Source of the DNA: Homoserinimonas sp. OAct 916
GTDB lineage: Bacteria > Actinomycetota > Actinomycetes > Actinomycetales > Microbacteriaceae
Length of the DNA: 64,000 nt
Reading direction: 5' to 3'
Assembly (NCBI RefSeq): GCF_003260275.1
Contig: NZ_QJHB01000006.1
Coordinates: forward strand, 62,001-126,000
Numbering within the stretch: the stretch's first letter is position 1; each line of letters begins with the position of its first letter. Of this stretch, positions 50,206-60,020 are shown piece by piece. A model generated the notes under the pieces. The model was not told the origin of the DNA. It did no database searches and saw nothing but the letters and a program-made list of their open reading frames with translations. A program made the translations under genes and the position numbers.

Positions 50206-50811
50206 TCAGCCCTCGCGTGACCGCACCCTCTGCCACAGCTCATCAGTCTGGGTCAGGGTGTGCTGCTTGGTGTCGCCCGTGTCGATGACCACGTCGGCCA
50301 CGGCTAGCCGCTGGTCATCCCCCGCCTGGGCCAAGACGCGCGCCCGAGCATCCGCCTCACTCATCCCGCGCAGGGTCACCAGCCGTTTCACGCGGGTTTC
50401 GGCAGGGGCATGGGCGACGACGATCAGGTCGAACGGGATCTCGATGGCGGCCTCGACCAACAGCGGCACGTCGTAGACCACGATGGCGTCGGGGTCGACG
50501 GCGGATGCCCGTGCAATCAGTTGCGCGGTGCGCCTGCGCACGGCCGGGTGCACGATCTGGTTGAGCTGGCTGAGAGCATCGGCGTTCTGGAAGACATGAC
50601 TGCCGAGCGCGGCCCGGTTGAGCGTACCGTCGGCGCGCACCATACCAGGGCCGAAGGTCTGCACGATCTGCTCCAGTGCCGCAGTCCCCGGCTCGACCAC
50701 CTCCCGGGCAACCTGGTCGGCGTCGATGATGACCGCACCGTGGCTGGCGAGCCGGGCCGCGATGGTTGATTTTCCGGCCGCGATGCCGCCGGTGAGTCCG
50801 ATGAGATACAC
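50206..50811 (-). CDS. coaE: dephospho-CoA kinase
   Basis: A 201-aa P-loop kinase for the last step of coenzyme A synthesis. Walker A GLTGGIAAGKSTIAARLASHG begins at residue 5, DADQVAREVVEPGT is the next conserved block, and VVYDVPLLVEAAIEI is the substrate-side motif. GTG at 50811 is taken as start; no clear Shine-Dalgarno site is present. It lacks the extra C-terminal GrpB-like domain fused to CoaE in mycobacteria. It lies between uvrB and rpsA. Confidence 0.95.
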   Translation of the reverse strand: MYLIGLTGGIAAGKSTIAARLASHGAVIIDADQVAREVVEPGTAALEQIVQTFGPGMVRADGTLNRAALGSHVFQNADALSQLNQIVHPAVRRRTAQLIARASAVDPDAIVVYDVPLLVEAAIEIPFDLIVVAHAPAETRVKRLVTLRGMSEADARARVLAQAGDDQRLAVADVVIDTGDTKQHTLTQTDELWQRVRSREG

Positions 50812-50874
50812 AGGGCAATCGTAGCCGTCGCATCGGAGCGATCCGTCTCGCCCGGTATGGATGTCGTAGAACGC

Positions 50875-50908
50875 CGAACGGCCGGCCCCAGGCGGGACCG
50901 GCCGTTCG
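50875..50908 (-). terminator. rpsA terminator hairpin
   Basis: An 11-bp perfect stem (CGAACGGCCGG with CCGGCCGTTCG) and a 12-base loop lie 19 bases beyond the rpsA stop on the minus strand. A short GCGTTCT tail follows. It separates rpsA from coaE. Confidence 0.75.
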
Positions 50909-50926
50909 GATGAAACTGTGTCGTTC

Positions 50927-52390
50927 CTAGTTGCTGCTCGAAAGCTTCTCGCGCAACGCGGCCAGCGCCTCGTCGTCGGCCAGCGTGCCAGCAGACGAGC
51001 CCTCCGACGTGAAGGAACTGCCGGCTGAAGCGGTGGAACCGGCTTCGCCCTCGGTTGCAGCCTGCTCGTTGGCGGCGGCCACCTGCTTCTTGTGCGCTTC
51101 CCAGCGGCCCTGGGCGGCAGCGTAGTCCTGCTCCCACTTCTCGCGCTGGGTCTCGAAGCCCTCACGCCACTCGTTGGTCTCCGGGTCGAAGCCGTCCGGG
51201 TACTTGTAGTTGCCCTGATCGTCGTACTCGGTGAGCATGCCGTACAGCGCCGGGTCGAACTCGGTGCTCTCGGGGTCGACACCATCGTTGGCCTGCTTGA
51301 GGCTCAGCGAGATGCGGCGACGCTCGAGGTCGATGTCGATGACCTTGACGAAGACCTCTTCGCCGACCGAGACAACCTGCTCGGCCAGTTCGACGTGCTT
51401 GCCCGAGAGCTCGGAGATGTGCACGAGGCCCTCGATGCCGTCGGCGACCCGAACGAACGCACCGAAGGGAACCAGCTTGGTGACCTTGCCCGGTGCGACC
51501 TGTCCGATCGCGTGGGTACGGGCAAACACCTGCCACGGGTCTTCCTGGGTCGCCTTGAGCGACAACGAGACGCGCTCGCGCTCCAGGTCGACCTCGAGGA
51601 TCTCGACGGTGACCTCCTGGCCGACCTCGACAACCTCGCTGGCGTGCTCGATGTGCTTCCAGCTGAGCTCGGAGACGTGCACGAGGCCGTCCACTCCGCC
51701 CAGGTCGACGAACGCACCGAAGTTGACGATCGAGGAGACGACACCCTTGCGAACCTGACCCTTTTGCAGGTTGTTCAGGAACGTGGTGCGGCTCTCCGAC
51801 TGGGTCTGCTCGAGCAGTGCCCGGCGAGACAGAACCACGTTGTTGCGGTTCTTGTCGAGTTCGAGGATCTTCGCCTCGATCTCCTGGCCCAGGTACGGGG
51901 TGAGGTCGCGCACACGGCGCAGCTCGATGAGCGATGCCGGCAGGAAGCCGCGCAGGCCGATGTCCACGATGAGGCCACCCTTGACGACCTCGATGACCGT
52001 TCCGGTGACGACGCCGTCGGAATCCTTGATGAGCTCCACATCGCCCCACGCACGCTCGTACTGGGCGCGCTTCTTGGAGAGGATCAGGCGGCCTTCTTTG
52101 TCTTCCTTCTGGAGGACGAGGGCTTCGACCTTGTCGCCGACCTGAACAACCTCGGTCGGGTCGACATCGTGCTTGATGGAGAGTTCGCGAGAGGGAATGA
52201 CACCCTCGGTCTTGTAACCGACGTCGAGGAGAACCTCGTCACGATCGATCTTGACAACGGTGCCTTCGATCAGATCACCGTCGTTGAAAAATTTGAGAGT
52301 CTTTTCGACCGCGGCGAGAAAATCTTCAGCAGAACCAATATCGTTGATTGCGACCTGCTTGAATGCCCTGTCGGTCGTTGCGGTTGTCAT
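50927..52390 (-). CDS. rpsA: 30S ribosomal protein S1
   Basis: A 487-aa S1 protein with four S1 RNA-binding repeats. Repeat openings visible are GDLIEGTVVKIDRDEVLLDV, DGVVTGTVIEVVKGGLIVDI, GQVRKGVVSSIVNFGAFVDL and GKVTKLVPFGAFVRVADGIE. This is the shortened actinobacterial form compared with the six-domain enterobacterial protein. The last 90 residues are an acidic/Ser-Ala-rich tail. ATG at 52390. S1 helps unwind structured or leadered mRNAs on the ribosome. Confidence 0.96.
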   Translation of the reverse strand: MTTATTDRAFKQVAINDIGSAEDFLAAVEKTLKFFNDGDLIEGTVVKIDRDEVLLDVGYKTEGVIPSRELSIKHDVDPTEVVQVGDKVEALVLQKEDKEGRLILSKKRAQYERAWGDVELIKDSDGVVTGTVIEVVKGGLIVDIGLRGFLPASLIELRRVRDLTPYLGQEIEAKILELDKNRNNVVLSRRALLEQTQSESRTTFLNNLQKGQVRKGVVSSIVNFGAFVDLGGVDGLVHVSELSWKHIEHASEVVEVGQEVTVEILEVDLERERVSLSLKATQEDPWQVFARTHAIGQVAPGKVTKLVPFGAFVRVADGIEGLVHISELSGKHVELAEQVVSVGEEVFVKVIDIDLERRRISLSLKQANDGVDPESTEFDPALYGMLTEYDDQGNYKYPDGFDPETNEWREGFETQREKWEQDYAAAQGRWEAHKKQVAAANEQAATEGEAGSTASAGSSFTSEGSSAGTLADDEALAALREKLSSSN

Positions 52391-52670
52391 GTAGTAATTG
52401 CTCCAGTATGGACTTGTATCGGGCCACACTCGCGTGTGACAAATGGATGATGAACGCGCAGAATTGCGCCGGTCAAGCTTAGCCCACGCCGACACGCCGG
52501 GGCAACCGCGCAAAAGCGTGGCGGAACGGGTGTGGGCGCCGTCGATCAACCGGTTTGCCCCCCGTGGTACGGCTTGAAACCGGGCTGGACACGAACACAA
52601 CGCTCGATGGGATCTCCTGCGGCGTACCCAACCGCTGACCGTGCGGGTCGGACACGAGCCCACGCCGGCG

Positions 52671-53627
52671 TCACTTCGCCGGTCTGCCGGTGATGATCTC
52701 CCTCAGAGCCGGCACAAGCGTCGGGTGCTCGAAGACGAAGCCTTCCTGGAGCAGGCGCTCCGGCACCACCCACCGACTCTTCAGACTCAGCTCGGTCTCG
52801 GTGCGGATGAGCATGGCCCCGAGTTCGATCACCCACCGAAACGCCGGGAACCCGAATGGGATTCCACTCACCGCACGGATCGACTTCATCAGGGTGCGGT
52901 TATCCGTCGGGTTCGGAGAAGCCGCATTGATGATGCCATCGAGTTCGGCGTTCTCTGCGAGGAACAGAATGATGCCGAGTACATCATCCACGTGAATCCA
53001 CGAGAACTTCTGGCGTCCACACCGTGTGCCGAACTCGTGAAAGGTGCCGGCATCGCGGCGAGCCGCCGTGCTGAACCAGCGGCCATCGAGTTGAGGGCCT
53101 CCGAGGCCGAACCGCGCGAGGCGGAGCATCGGTGTGAGCGCACCCCCGTCACCGAGAACGATCGCTATGCGCAGGGCGACCCTGCGGGTATCGGGCAGCT
53201 CGCCTTCGAAGAAGGCATTCTCCCAGGCCTTCGCGATCTCCACGGAGAACCCGGTGCCCAACTCTCCCGTGGATTCTGTCATCGGCCGATCGTCCGCGTG
53301 ACGGTAGATCGTCGCGGTCGACGAGTTGATCCACAGTGCGGGCGGTTCTTCACAGGCGCGCACTGCATCGGCGAGTTCGCGGGTCGTCTCGATGCGGGAC
53401 CTGAGAATCTCGGCGCGGTTCTCCGGAGTGTACCGGCAGTTCACGCTCGTGCCAGCGAGGTTCACCAGGAGATCGGCGCCCTCCAGAAGGTCTGTCATCG
53501 CGGCGTTCTCGCCCCACCGCACCGGCGACGACCGCCCGATGTGCAGCACCTCGTGGCCCAGGTCGCGAAGCCGGGCCGTGAAGTGGGAGCCCATGAAACC
53601 GGAGGCCCCGGCGATCACTGTCTTCAT
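52671..53627 (-). CDS. TIGR01777-type NAD-dependent epimerase/dehydratase-like protein
   Basis: A 318-aa extended-SDR protein. VIAGASGFMGSHFTARLRDL is the cofactor motif, LVNLAGTSVNCRYTPENRAE is the typical catalytic-side block, and FSWIHVDDVLGIILFL is conserved in the SDR39U1/TIGR01777 group. The C-terminal region (SRWVVPERLLQEGFVFEHPT) matches the DUF1731 tail. It shares ATGA with the DUF4166 gene upstream on the same strand (start 53627, stop 53624), so the two are coupled. Substrate unknown. Confidence 0.9.
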   Translation of the reverse strand: MKTVIAGASGFMGSHFTARLRDLGHEVLHIGRSSPVRWGENAAMTDLLEGADLLVNLAGTSVNCRYTPENRAEILRSRIETTRELADAVRACEEPPALWINSSTATIYRHADDRPMTESTGELGTGFSVEIAKAWENAFFEGELPDTRRVALRIAIVLGDGGALTPMLRLARFGLGGPQLDGRWFSTAARRDAGTFHEFGTRCGRQKFSWIHVDDVLGIILFLAENAELDGIINAASPNPTDNRTLMKSIRAVSGIPFGFPAFRWVIELGAMLIRTETELSLKSRWVVPERLLQEGFVFEHPTLVPALREIITGRPAK

Positions 53628-54253
53628 CTGTCCCCCGACCGGATCTCGTACGCGAATGAACCCTCGTACTCGTAGACCTTACCGAGAAGCGGAACTCGGA
53701 TCTCGACCGTGACGTGCTGCCGCCCGTCGGTGTGTGAGAACCGTTCGGTGAGTTCGACGCCCGGAGCCAGCGGGCCAAAAAGCCTGATGTGCCACGAGGC
53801 GATTCGTAACTCGACCCGGCGCGACCGCATTCGGAGCTCCCCCTCGATGACTTGGGTTTCGAGCTGAACGCGAATCCGTCGGCGCCGGCCGAGCACATCG
53901 ACGAGCCCAGCAGACGTCCGCACGATGAGGTCGCGCATGACTCGGTCTCCGCCGGCCAGATGAAACCTTCGCTCGGCCGCGACGGCGGGTTTGCCGTTCA
54001 CCACCACTGCGGAATTGATGACGGTGAACGGCACATTCTTCTCCCACACCGGGAACACGACATCAGAAGGTGCCAGCGCCCGGATGAACGGGTGCAGCCA
54101 GCGTCGTGGAGTGCCCACAGTGGCGAACACACCTTCGCCGACACCTTCACACCCGTCAGCGATCACTGAGAAATAGGTGCGTAGGCGCGGATGCAGGCTC
54201 CACAGTTCGTCGCCGAGCACGGCCTCATACGGTGACCAGCCCTGATCCCGCAC
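53624..54253 (-). CDS. DUF4166 domain-containing protein
   Basis: A 209-aa protein of the DUF4166 type, which is often fused to or adjacent to TIGR01777-like dehydrogenases. The beta-rich sequence includes VNGKPAVAAERRFHLAGGDR and IASWHIRLFGPLAPGVELTE. No enzyme motif or transmembrane helix is evident. It directly precedes, and overlaps by four bases, the SDR gene at 52671, so the two proteins probably work together. Function unknown. Confidence 0.85.
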   Translation of the reverse strand: MRDQGWSPYEAVLGDELWSLHPRLRTYFSVIADGCEGVGEGVFATVGTPRRWLHPFIRALAPSDVVFPVWEKNVPFTVINSAVVVNGKPAVAAERRFHLAGGDRVMRDLIVRTSAGLVDVLGRRRRIRVQLETQVIEGELRMRSRRVELRIASWHIRLFGPLAPGVELTERFSHTDGRQHVTVEIRVPLLGKVYEYEGSFAYEIRSGDR

Positions 54254-54265
54254 AGGGGTGCCGTG

Positions 54266-55939
54266 CTACTGGGCCAGGGCGGCCTTGAGCGTGTCCAGAC
54301 CGACCCCACCGATGTCGAGCGCCCGCTTGTGGAACGCCTTGATGTCGAATGCGGCACCCTCGCGCTGTTTCGCCTCGTCGCGCAGCTGCTCCCAGATGCG
54401 CTGGCCGATCTTGTATGACGGCGCCTGCCCGGGCCAGCCGAGGTAGCGGTTCACCTCGAAACGCACGAACTGTTCGCTCATGTTGACGTTCGTGCCCATG
54501 AACCCGAACGCATACTCCCCGGTCCACTTTCCCGTGCCGTCGGGCAACGTCTTGCCCAGGTGTACCCCGATGTCGAGAACGACGCGGGCGGCACGCATGC
54601 GCTGCCCGTCGAGCATTCCCAGCCTGTCAGCCGGGTCGTCAAGGTAGCCGAGCTCCTGCATCAGGCGTTCGGCATACAGCGCCCAGCCCTCTGCGTGACC
54701 GGAGGTGCCGGCATTGCGCCGCCAGGTGTTGAGCATGGCCTTGTTGTAGGTGGCCATACCGATCTGCAGGTGATGGCCAGGCACGCCCTCGTGATACACG
54801 GTGGTCAGCTCCCGCCAGGTGTCGAACTCGGTGACACCCGCGGGAACGCTCCACCACATGCGGCCGGCACGAGAGAAGTCGTCGCTTGGCCCGGTGTAGT
54901 AGATTCCGCCCTCCTGGGTGGGCGCGATCATGCACTCCAGGCGCTTGACCTCCTCCGGAATGTCGAAGTGCGAGCGCGAGAGCTCTTCTACTGCGCGGTC
55001 GCTCGTGGCCTGCATCCACTTCCGGAGGGCATCCGTGCCGTGCAGTTTGCGGCTGGTGTCCTTGTCGAGATGGTCGATCGCCTCCAACACGGATGCGCCG
55101 GGTTTGATCTCCTGGGCGATGGCCTCCTGCTCCGCGACCATGCGCGCCAGCTCTTCGATCCCCCACTCGTAGGTCTCGTCCAGGTCGACGGTCGCGCCGA
55201 GGAAGTCGCGCGAGGCCAGCGAGTACAGTTCGCGACCCACGGCGTCGGGTTCCGGCGCATGCTCGGCCAACTCATCGCCGAGGAACCGGGCGAGCCTGTC
55301 ATAGGCCGCGGCGGACGCTTCTGCGCCGCTGGCGAGGTCTTTCTTCAACGAGTCGGGCAGGTCGGTGTCGCCTGAGCGCGCTCCCGCGGCCAAGGTGTAG
55401 AAGAACCCGGTTCGCTCGACCTGTTTGTTCGCCTGCGTGACGATCTCGCGCACCTGACGGATGGCCGGCACGTGCCCGTCAGCGATTCCGGAACGCAGGG
55501 TCGCGATATAGCCATCCATCGCTGCAGGCAGGTTGTGCATGCGAGTGGCGACGTGGGCCCAGTCGTCTTCGGTATCGGTGGGCATCAGGTCGAAGATGTC
55601 GCGCAGGCTCTGGGCCGGCGACGCGATCACGTTGAGGTCACGCTGTTCGAACCCGGCCTCGTGCTTGTCGAGCTGCAATTGCAGTTCTCGGGAGAGATCC
55701 ATCTTGGTGACCCGGTCCACCTCGTCTGCCGGGCTGGCGGCGGTGATCTCGGCCAGGGTGGAGCGGGCGGCGGCCGCTGCGGCTTCGGCGCCGGCCGGAG
55801 AGTAGTCGGCATACTCGCCCTCCCGGCCGGGCCTGCCCAGATACACCCGGTATTCGGGGAACAGGTCGAGCTCGGTGTCGACCCACGCTTCGGCTATGGC
55901 ATCGATGGGGGTCGGGGTGCGCTCTGCAGGATTCGTCAT
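54266..55939 (-). CDS. DUF885 family zinc-metallopeptidase-like protein
   Basis: A 557-aa DUF885 protein. The key motif TVYHEGVPGHHLQIG (about residues 387-401) is a variant HE-x-x-P-G-HH zinc-binding site. Upstream helices (RSHFDIPEEVKRLECMIAPT) and a downstream EGWALYAERLMQELGYLDDP (glutamate ligand) fit the M32-like carboxypeptidase fold. There is no signal peptide, so it should be cytosolic. Substrate unknown. It lies between DUF4166 and polA. Confidence 0.9.
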   Translation of the reverse strand: MTNPAERTPTPIDAIAEAWVDTELDLFPEYRVYLGRPGREGEYADYSPAGAEAAAAAARSTLAEITAASPADEVDRVTKMDLSRELQLQLDKHEAGFEQRDLNVIASPAQSLRDIFDLMPTDTEDDWAHVATRMHNLPAAMDGYIATLRSGIADGHVPAIRQVREIVTQANKQVERTGFFYTLAAGARSGDTDLPDSLKKDLASGAEASAAAYDRLARFLGDELAEHAPEPDAVGRELYSLASRDFLGATVDLDETYEWGIEELARMVAEQEAIAQEIKPGASVLEAIDHLDKDTSRKLHGTDALRKWMQATSDRAVEELSRSHFDIPEEVKRLECMIAPTQEGGIYYTGPSDDFSRAGRMWWSVPAGVTEFDTWRELTTVYHEGVPGHHLQIGMATYNKAMLNTWRRNAGTSGHAEGWALYAERLMQELGYLDDPADRLGMLDGQRMRAARVVLDIGVHLGKTLPDGTGKWTGEYAFGFMGTNVNMSEQFVRFEVNRYLGWPGQAPSYKIGQRIWEQLRDEAKQREGAAFDIKAFHKRALDIGGVGLDTLKAALAQ

Positions 55940-55998
55940 GTCTCCACCCTAATCCGACTGCCCGTCGCCTTTTCGCGGACAGCACCCGTCCTTTCGGT

Positions 55999-56043
55999 CA
56001 GAGGCCCCCACCCCTCCGCCCAGAGGCCCCCTCCGCCCAGAGG
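55999..56043. repeat. 17-22-bp tandem repeat between DUF885 and polA
   Basis: CAGAGGCCCC(C)...CTCCGCC repeats at about 55999 and 56021, with a third partial copy starting CAGAGGTGA at 56038. It is pyrimidine-rich on this strand and has no coding potential. Confidence 0.75.
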
Positions 56044-56139
56044 TGAGTAGTCAGGGTTATTCTCGTGCGAAAACCCCAGCTACTGCACTGTGGTTCAGCC
56101 GATTGGTGAAAAACGCCGCCAGGCGCATCAGAAGGCGGC

Positions 56140-58803
56140 TCAGTGGGCTGCGGCGTCCCAGTTCACGCCGCGTCCGACCTGCACATCGAGCGGCACACGC
56201 AGCTCGGCGGCAGTCGACATCCGCGTCGTCACCAACTCGGACACGGTGTCCCACTCCCCCTCGGCCACCTCGAAGATGAGCTCATCGTGAACCTGCAGCA
56301 GCATTCGAGACTCCAGGTTCTTCGCCTGCAGGTCATCGGCGATCCCGATCATCGCGATCTTGATGATGTCGGCGGCGGAGCCCTGGATCGGTGCGTTCAA
56401 CGCCTGTCGCTCCGCGTTGTCGCGCAGCACCCGGTTGGTGCTGGTCAGGTCGGTGAACGGGCGGCGGCGACCGAAGATGGTCTCGGTGTAGCCGTCGAGG
56501 CGCGCCTGCTCGACCACGTTGCGCAGGTAGTCGCGCACCGCACCGAACCGGGCGAAGTAGTCGGTCATCAGCTGTTTGGCCTCGGACTGCTCGATGCGCA
56601 ACTGCTTGGACAGGCCGAACGCGCTCAACCCGTAGACCAGTCCGTAGCTCATCGCCTTCACCTTGGTGCGCATCACCGGGGTCACCTCTGCCGGTTCCAC
56701 GCCAAAGATGTGGGCACCCACGAAACGGTGCAGGTCCTCACCCTCCTGGAACGCCTGGATGAGCCCGGCGTCTTCGGACAGGTGCGCCATGATGCGCATC
56801 TCGATTTGCGAGTAGTCGGCGGTGAGAAGTGTCTCGAAGTCCTCGCCCTTCTCGAACGCCGAACGGATGCGGCGGCCCTCGGCGGTGCGCACCGGGATGT
56901 TCTGCAGGTTCGGGTCGGTCGACGACACCCGTCCGGTCGCGGTGCCGGTCTGATCGTAGGTGGTGTGCACCCGGCCCCCGGCATCCACCGATTTCTCCAG
57001 CGTCTCGGTGATCTGCTTCAACTTGGTCGCATCGCGATGCTTCAGGAGCAGGTCGAGGAACGGGTGCGGGTTCTTCAGTTGAAGGTCGGCCAGAGCTGAG
57101 GCGTCGGTGGTGTAACCGGTCTTGGTCGCCCGTGTCTTGGGCATTTCCAGCTCGTCGAACAACACCTGCTGCAGCTGCTTCGGCGAGCCCAGGTTCACCT
57201 CGTGGCCGATCTCGGCGTACGCGCTGGTCGCGAGCCGGTCGGCCCGCGTGGTCAGTTCGTCACGAAGTTCCGAGAGCACGGTGCGGTTGACTGTGACGCC
57301 GGTCAGCTCCATCAGTGCCAGGATCGGTGCCAGTGGCAGCTCGATTGTCTGGAGAACCCGTGTGGAACTGTCCCCGAGTCGTTCACGAAGTTCGCCTGCC
57401 ACGCGAAGCACGTACCAGGCGCGGGTGGCCGGTGAGAGCGGGTCGTCTTCGGGAACCAATTGGTTCGGGTCGGCTTCCGGCAACGTTTCATCGAACAGGT
57501 CGAGGACCTGGGCGGCGAGCGACTGGGTGGTGCTTCCGGGTTTGATCAACCAGGCCGCGAGTCGGTTGTCGAAGTCGACGCCGGCGATTCTCAGTTCGGT
57601 GGAGGCGAGGGTCTTCGCCACCTGTTTCGAATCCGCCAGGACCTTGGGCGACTCGGACGCCAGCCATTGTTCGAGTGCGGAGTAGTCGGGGCGGCCGAGT
57701 GCCCACGGCACATACACCGACTCGGTCAGGGTGGCCAGGCCGAACCCGGTGACCGCATCACCGTCGTGTTCGATGTGCACAGCCAGAGGCACGGTGCCCT
57801 TCACCGAGGTCGTTGCCAGCCAGTGCGCGAGCTCCTCGTCGACCATGGTGCGAACGACCGGCGCCTGCACCGTGGGCGCTGCATCGTCGTCCTCGGGCCC
57901 GGAGGAGCCGTCGCTGCCTGCGATCTTCAACACCCGGTCGAGGAGGGTGCGGAACTGCAGTCGTCCGAACACGTCTCGCAGTTCTGCCTCGTTGATCGGC
58001 TGCACGGCGAGGTCGCCCGGGGCGATGGGTAGTTCGACATCGGTGACCAGGTGGTTCAGCCTGCGGTTGAGAATTGCCCGATCCTTCTGTTCACGCAGGT
58101 TGTTGCCGACCACTCCCTTGATCTCATCGGCGTGGGCGAGGATCTCGTCGAGACTGCCGTAGAGGTTGATCCATTTGACGGCAGTCTTCTCGCCGACCTT
58201 GTCGACACCGATCAGGTTGTCGCTGCTCTCGCCCACAAGGGCGGCGATGTCGGGGTACTGGTGCGGCTGGATCCCGTACTTCTCGAAGACCTTCTCGGCG
58301 TCGTATCGGGTGAGTTCGCTCACACCGCGTACTGAGGGATACAAGAGGGTCACATCGTCGTTCACCAGTTGGATCGAGTCGCGGTCGCCCGAGACCACCA
58401 GCACCCGGTAGCCCTGTTCGGCCCCCTGTCTTGACAGAGTGGCGAGAATATCGTCGGCCTCGTAGTCCTCTTTCGAGACCGTCACGATGTTCATGGCATG
58501 CAGTGCCTCTTCGAGCAGTGGGATCTGCCCGACGAACTCCGGCGGCGTCTCACCGCGGGTGCCCTTGTACTCCGGGTATTCGCGGGTGCGGAACGAGTAC
58601 CGGGAGATGTCGAAGGCGACGGCGAGGTGCGTCGGCTTCTCATCACGGATCAGGTTGATCAGCATGGCGATGAAACCGTGGATGGCGTTCGTGTGCTGAC
58701 CTTCCCGGTTGACGAAACTGTCCACGGGGAGGGCGTAGAAGGCACGGAACGCGAGCGAGTGGCCGTCGATGATCATGAGGGTAGGCTTTTCGGAGTCTGA
58801 CAC
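56140..58803 (-). CDS. polA: DNA polymerase I
   Basis: An 887-aa polymerase used in repair and Okazaki fragment processing. The N-terminal 5'-3' exonuclease/FEN domain has IDGHSLAFRAFYALPV and VVSGDRDSIQLVN. A middle proofreading-like domain without clear catalytic Asp motifs follows, as is usual for actinobacteria. The polymerase domain has motif A ADYSQIEMRIMAHLSEDAGL, the O-helix KVKAMSYGLVYGLSAFGLSK and motif C QVHDELIFEVAEGE. ATG at 58803. The uvrABC genes lie 8-15 kb downstream. Confidence 0.97.
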   Translation of the reverse strand: MSDSEKPTLMIIDGHSLAFRAFYALPVDSFVNREGQHTNAIHGFIAMLINLIRDEKPTHLAVAFDISRYSFRTREYPEYKGTRGETPPEFVGQIPLLEEALHAMNIVTVSKEDYEADDILATLSRQGAEQGYRVLVVSGDRDSIQLVNDDVTLLYPSVRGVSELTRYDAEKVFEKYGIQPHQYPDIAALVGESSDNLIGVDKVGEKTAVKWINLYGSLDEILAHADEIKGVVGNNLREQKDRAILNRRLNHLVTDVELPIAPGDLAVQPINEAELRDVFGRLQFRTLLDRVLKIAGSDGSSGPEDDDAAPTVQAPVVRTMVDEELAHWLATTSVKGTVPLAVHIEHDGDAVTGFGLATLTESVYVPWALGRPDYSALEQWLASESPKVLADSKQVAKTLASTELRIAGVDFDNRLAAWLIKPGSTTQSLAAQVLDLFDETLPEADPNQLVPEDDPLSPATRAWYVLRVAGELRERLGDSSTRVLQTIELPLAPILALMELTGVTVNRTVLSELRDELTTRADRLATSAYAEIGHEVNLGSPKQLQQVLFDELEMPKTRATKTGYTTDASALADLQLKNPHPFLDLLLKHRDATKLKQITETLEKSVDAGGRVHTTYDQTGTATGRVSSTDPNLQNIPVRTAEGRRIRSAFEKGEDFETLLTADYSQIEMRIMAHLSEDAGLIQAFQEGEDLHRFVGAHIFGVEPAEVTPVMRTKVKAMSYGLVYGLSAFGLSKQLRIEQSEAKQLMTDYFARFGAVRDYLRNVVEQARLDGYTETIFGRRRPFTDLTSTNRVLRDNAERQALNAPIQGSAADIIKIAMIGIADDLQAKNLESRMLLQVHDELIFEVAEGEWDTVSELVTTRMSTAAELRVPLDVQVGRGVNWDAAAH

Positions 58804-58868
58804 GCCTGCCAGCCTACAAGCAGGCCGCGGCGGGCGGCTGACCCGGAGTGTTCGAGTGAGAGGGATGT

Positions 58869-59273
58869 ATGAGTCAGGATGCCTGGGAGTTCGTCAAGCG
58901 GGTGGGCCTCGGAAAGCTGGCCGACACGATGGGCATCGAGATGCTTGAGTTCACGGTCGAACGCTCGGTGGCTCGGATGCCTGTTGAAGGCAACACCCAG
59001 CCGACGATGCTGCTGCACGGCGGGGCATTCGTTGTGCTCGGCGAGTCGCTCGCGTCGATGGCGGCGAACCTGTTTGCCGGGGCCGATCGGCTCGCAGTGG
59101 GGATCGAGATCAATGCCAGCCACACCAGAAGTGCGACATCGGGATTCGTCACCGGGGTGTGCACGCCGATCCACCTTGGCCGTACTCTGACCACGCACGA
59201 GATCGCGATCTCAGACGACCAGGACCGCCGCTGCTGCTCGATCAGAATGACCAACCTGATCAAAGAGCGCTGA
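58869..59273 (+). CDS. PaaI-type hotdog thioesterase
   Basis: A 134-aa hotdog-fold protein of the PaaI family. TMLLHGGAFVVLGESLASMA carries the HGG motif of this family with the catalytic Glu or Asp downstream. The segment GRTLTTHEIAISDDQDRRCC is the usual final strand. Probably it hydrolyses an acyl-CoA or hydroxybenzoyl-CoA type substrate. It is divergent from polA and convergent with the ANTAR regulator. Substrate unknown; no phenylacetate genes are nearby. Confidence 0.9.
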   Translation: MSQDAWEFVKRVGLGKLADTMGIEMLEFTVERSVARMPVEGNTQPTMLLHGGAFVVLGESLASMAANLFAGADRLAVGIEINASHTRSATSGFVTGVCTPIHLGRTLTTHEIAISDDQDRRCCSIRMTNLIKER

Positions 59274-59365
59274 CGCTACAGATCACACCGCGCGCCAGTT
59301 TGAACGCTTCGCGCAGGTTCAAACAGGCGCGAGGTGTTCCCCGTGGCGCGAAACGTGATCAGGCG

Positions 59366-59989
59366 CTACTTCTTGGCGGTGAGCTGCTCGATGATCGCCT
59401 GGGCGACGTCGTGCATGGTGAGGCGGCGATCCATCGACGCCTTCTGGATCCAACGGAACGCCTCCGGCTCGGTCAGACCCATCTTGTCGTTGAGGAGTCC
59501 CTTGGCACGGTCGACGACCTTGCGAGTCTCGAAACGCTCGACCAGGTCGCTGACCTCGTTCTCGAGTGCGACGATCTGCGCGTGTCGGCTGAGGGCGATC
59601 TCGATCGCAGGCAAGAGGTCGTTCGGAGTGAACGGCTTCACGACGTAGGCGAGAGCCCCGGCTTCGGTGGCGCGCTCGACCAGGTCTTTCTGGCTGAACG
59701 CGGTGAGCAGCACGACCGGCGCGATGCGGGCCTTGGTGAGCCGCTCGGCGGCGGAGATCCCGTCGAGTTTGGGCATCTTGATGTCCATCACGACCAGATC
59801 GGGGCGCAACTCGGTGGCCAATTCGACGGCGGTCTCGCCGTCGCCGGCCTCGCCGACAACGTCGAACCCGTTGTCACGGAGGATCTCGACGATGTCGAGG
59901 CGGATCAACGATTCGTCTTCAGCGACGACCACGCGTCGTTTTGCGATCGGGGCGGGGTCTTTTTCACTCGATTGGTCAGTCACGCTCAA
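59366..59989 (-). CDS. ANTAR-domain response regulator (PdtaR-like)
   Basis: A 207-aa response regulator with receiver domain (VVVAEDES acidic pocket, phosphoacceptor D69 in VVMDIKMPKLDG, T96 and K118) and C-terminal ANTAR RNA-binding helices (VDRAKGLLNDKMGLTEPEAF at about 156-175). It resembles mycobacterial Rv1626/PdtaR, which is an anti-terminator phosphorylated by PdtaS. No histidine kinase is adjacent. The start is either TTG at 59989 or GTG at 59983; TAAGCT lies six bases before the GTG, which would suit a leaderless GTG start. Confidence 0.93.
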   Translation of the reverse strand: MSVTDQSSEKDPAPIAKRRVVVAEDESLIRLDIVEILRDNGFDVVGEAGDGETAVELATELRPDLVVMDIKMPKLDGISAAERLTKARIAPVVLLTAFSQKDLVERATEAGALAYVVKPFTPNDLLPAIEIALSRHAQIVALENEVSDLVERFETRKVVDRAKGLLNDKMGLTEPEAFRWIQKASMDRRLTMHDVAQAIIEQLTAKK

Positions 59990-60020
59990 AGCTTACGATA
60001 TTCTGATGCAGGTGTTGTTA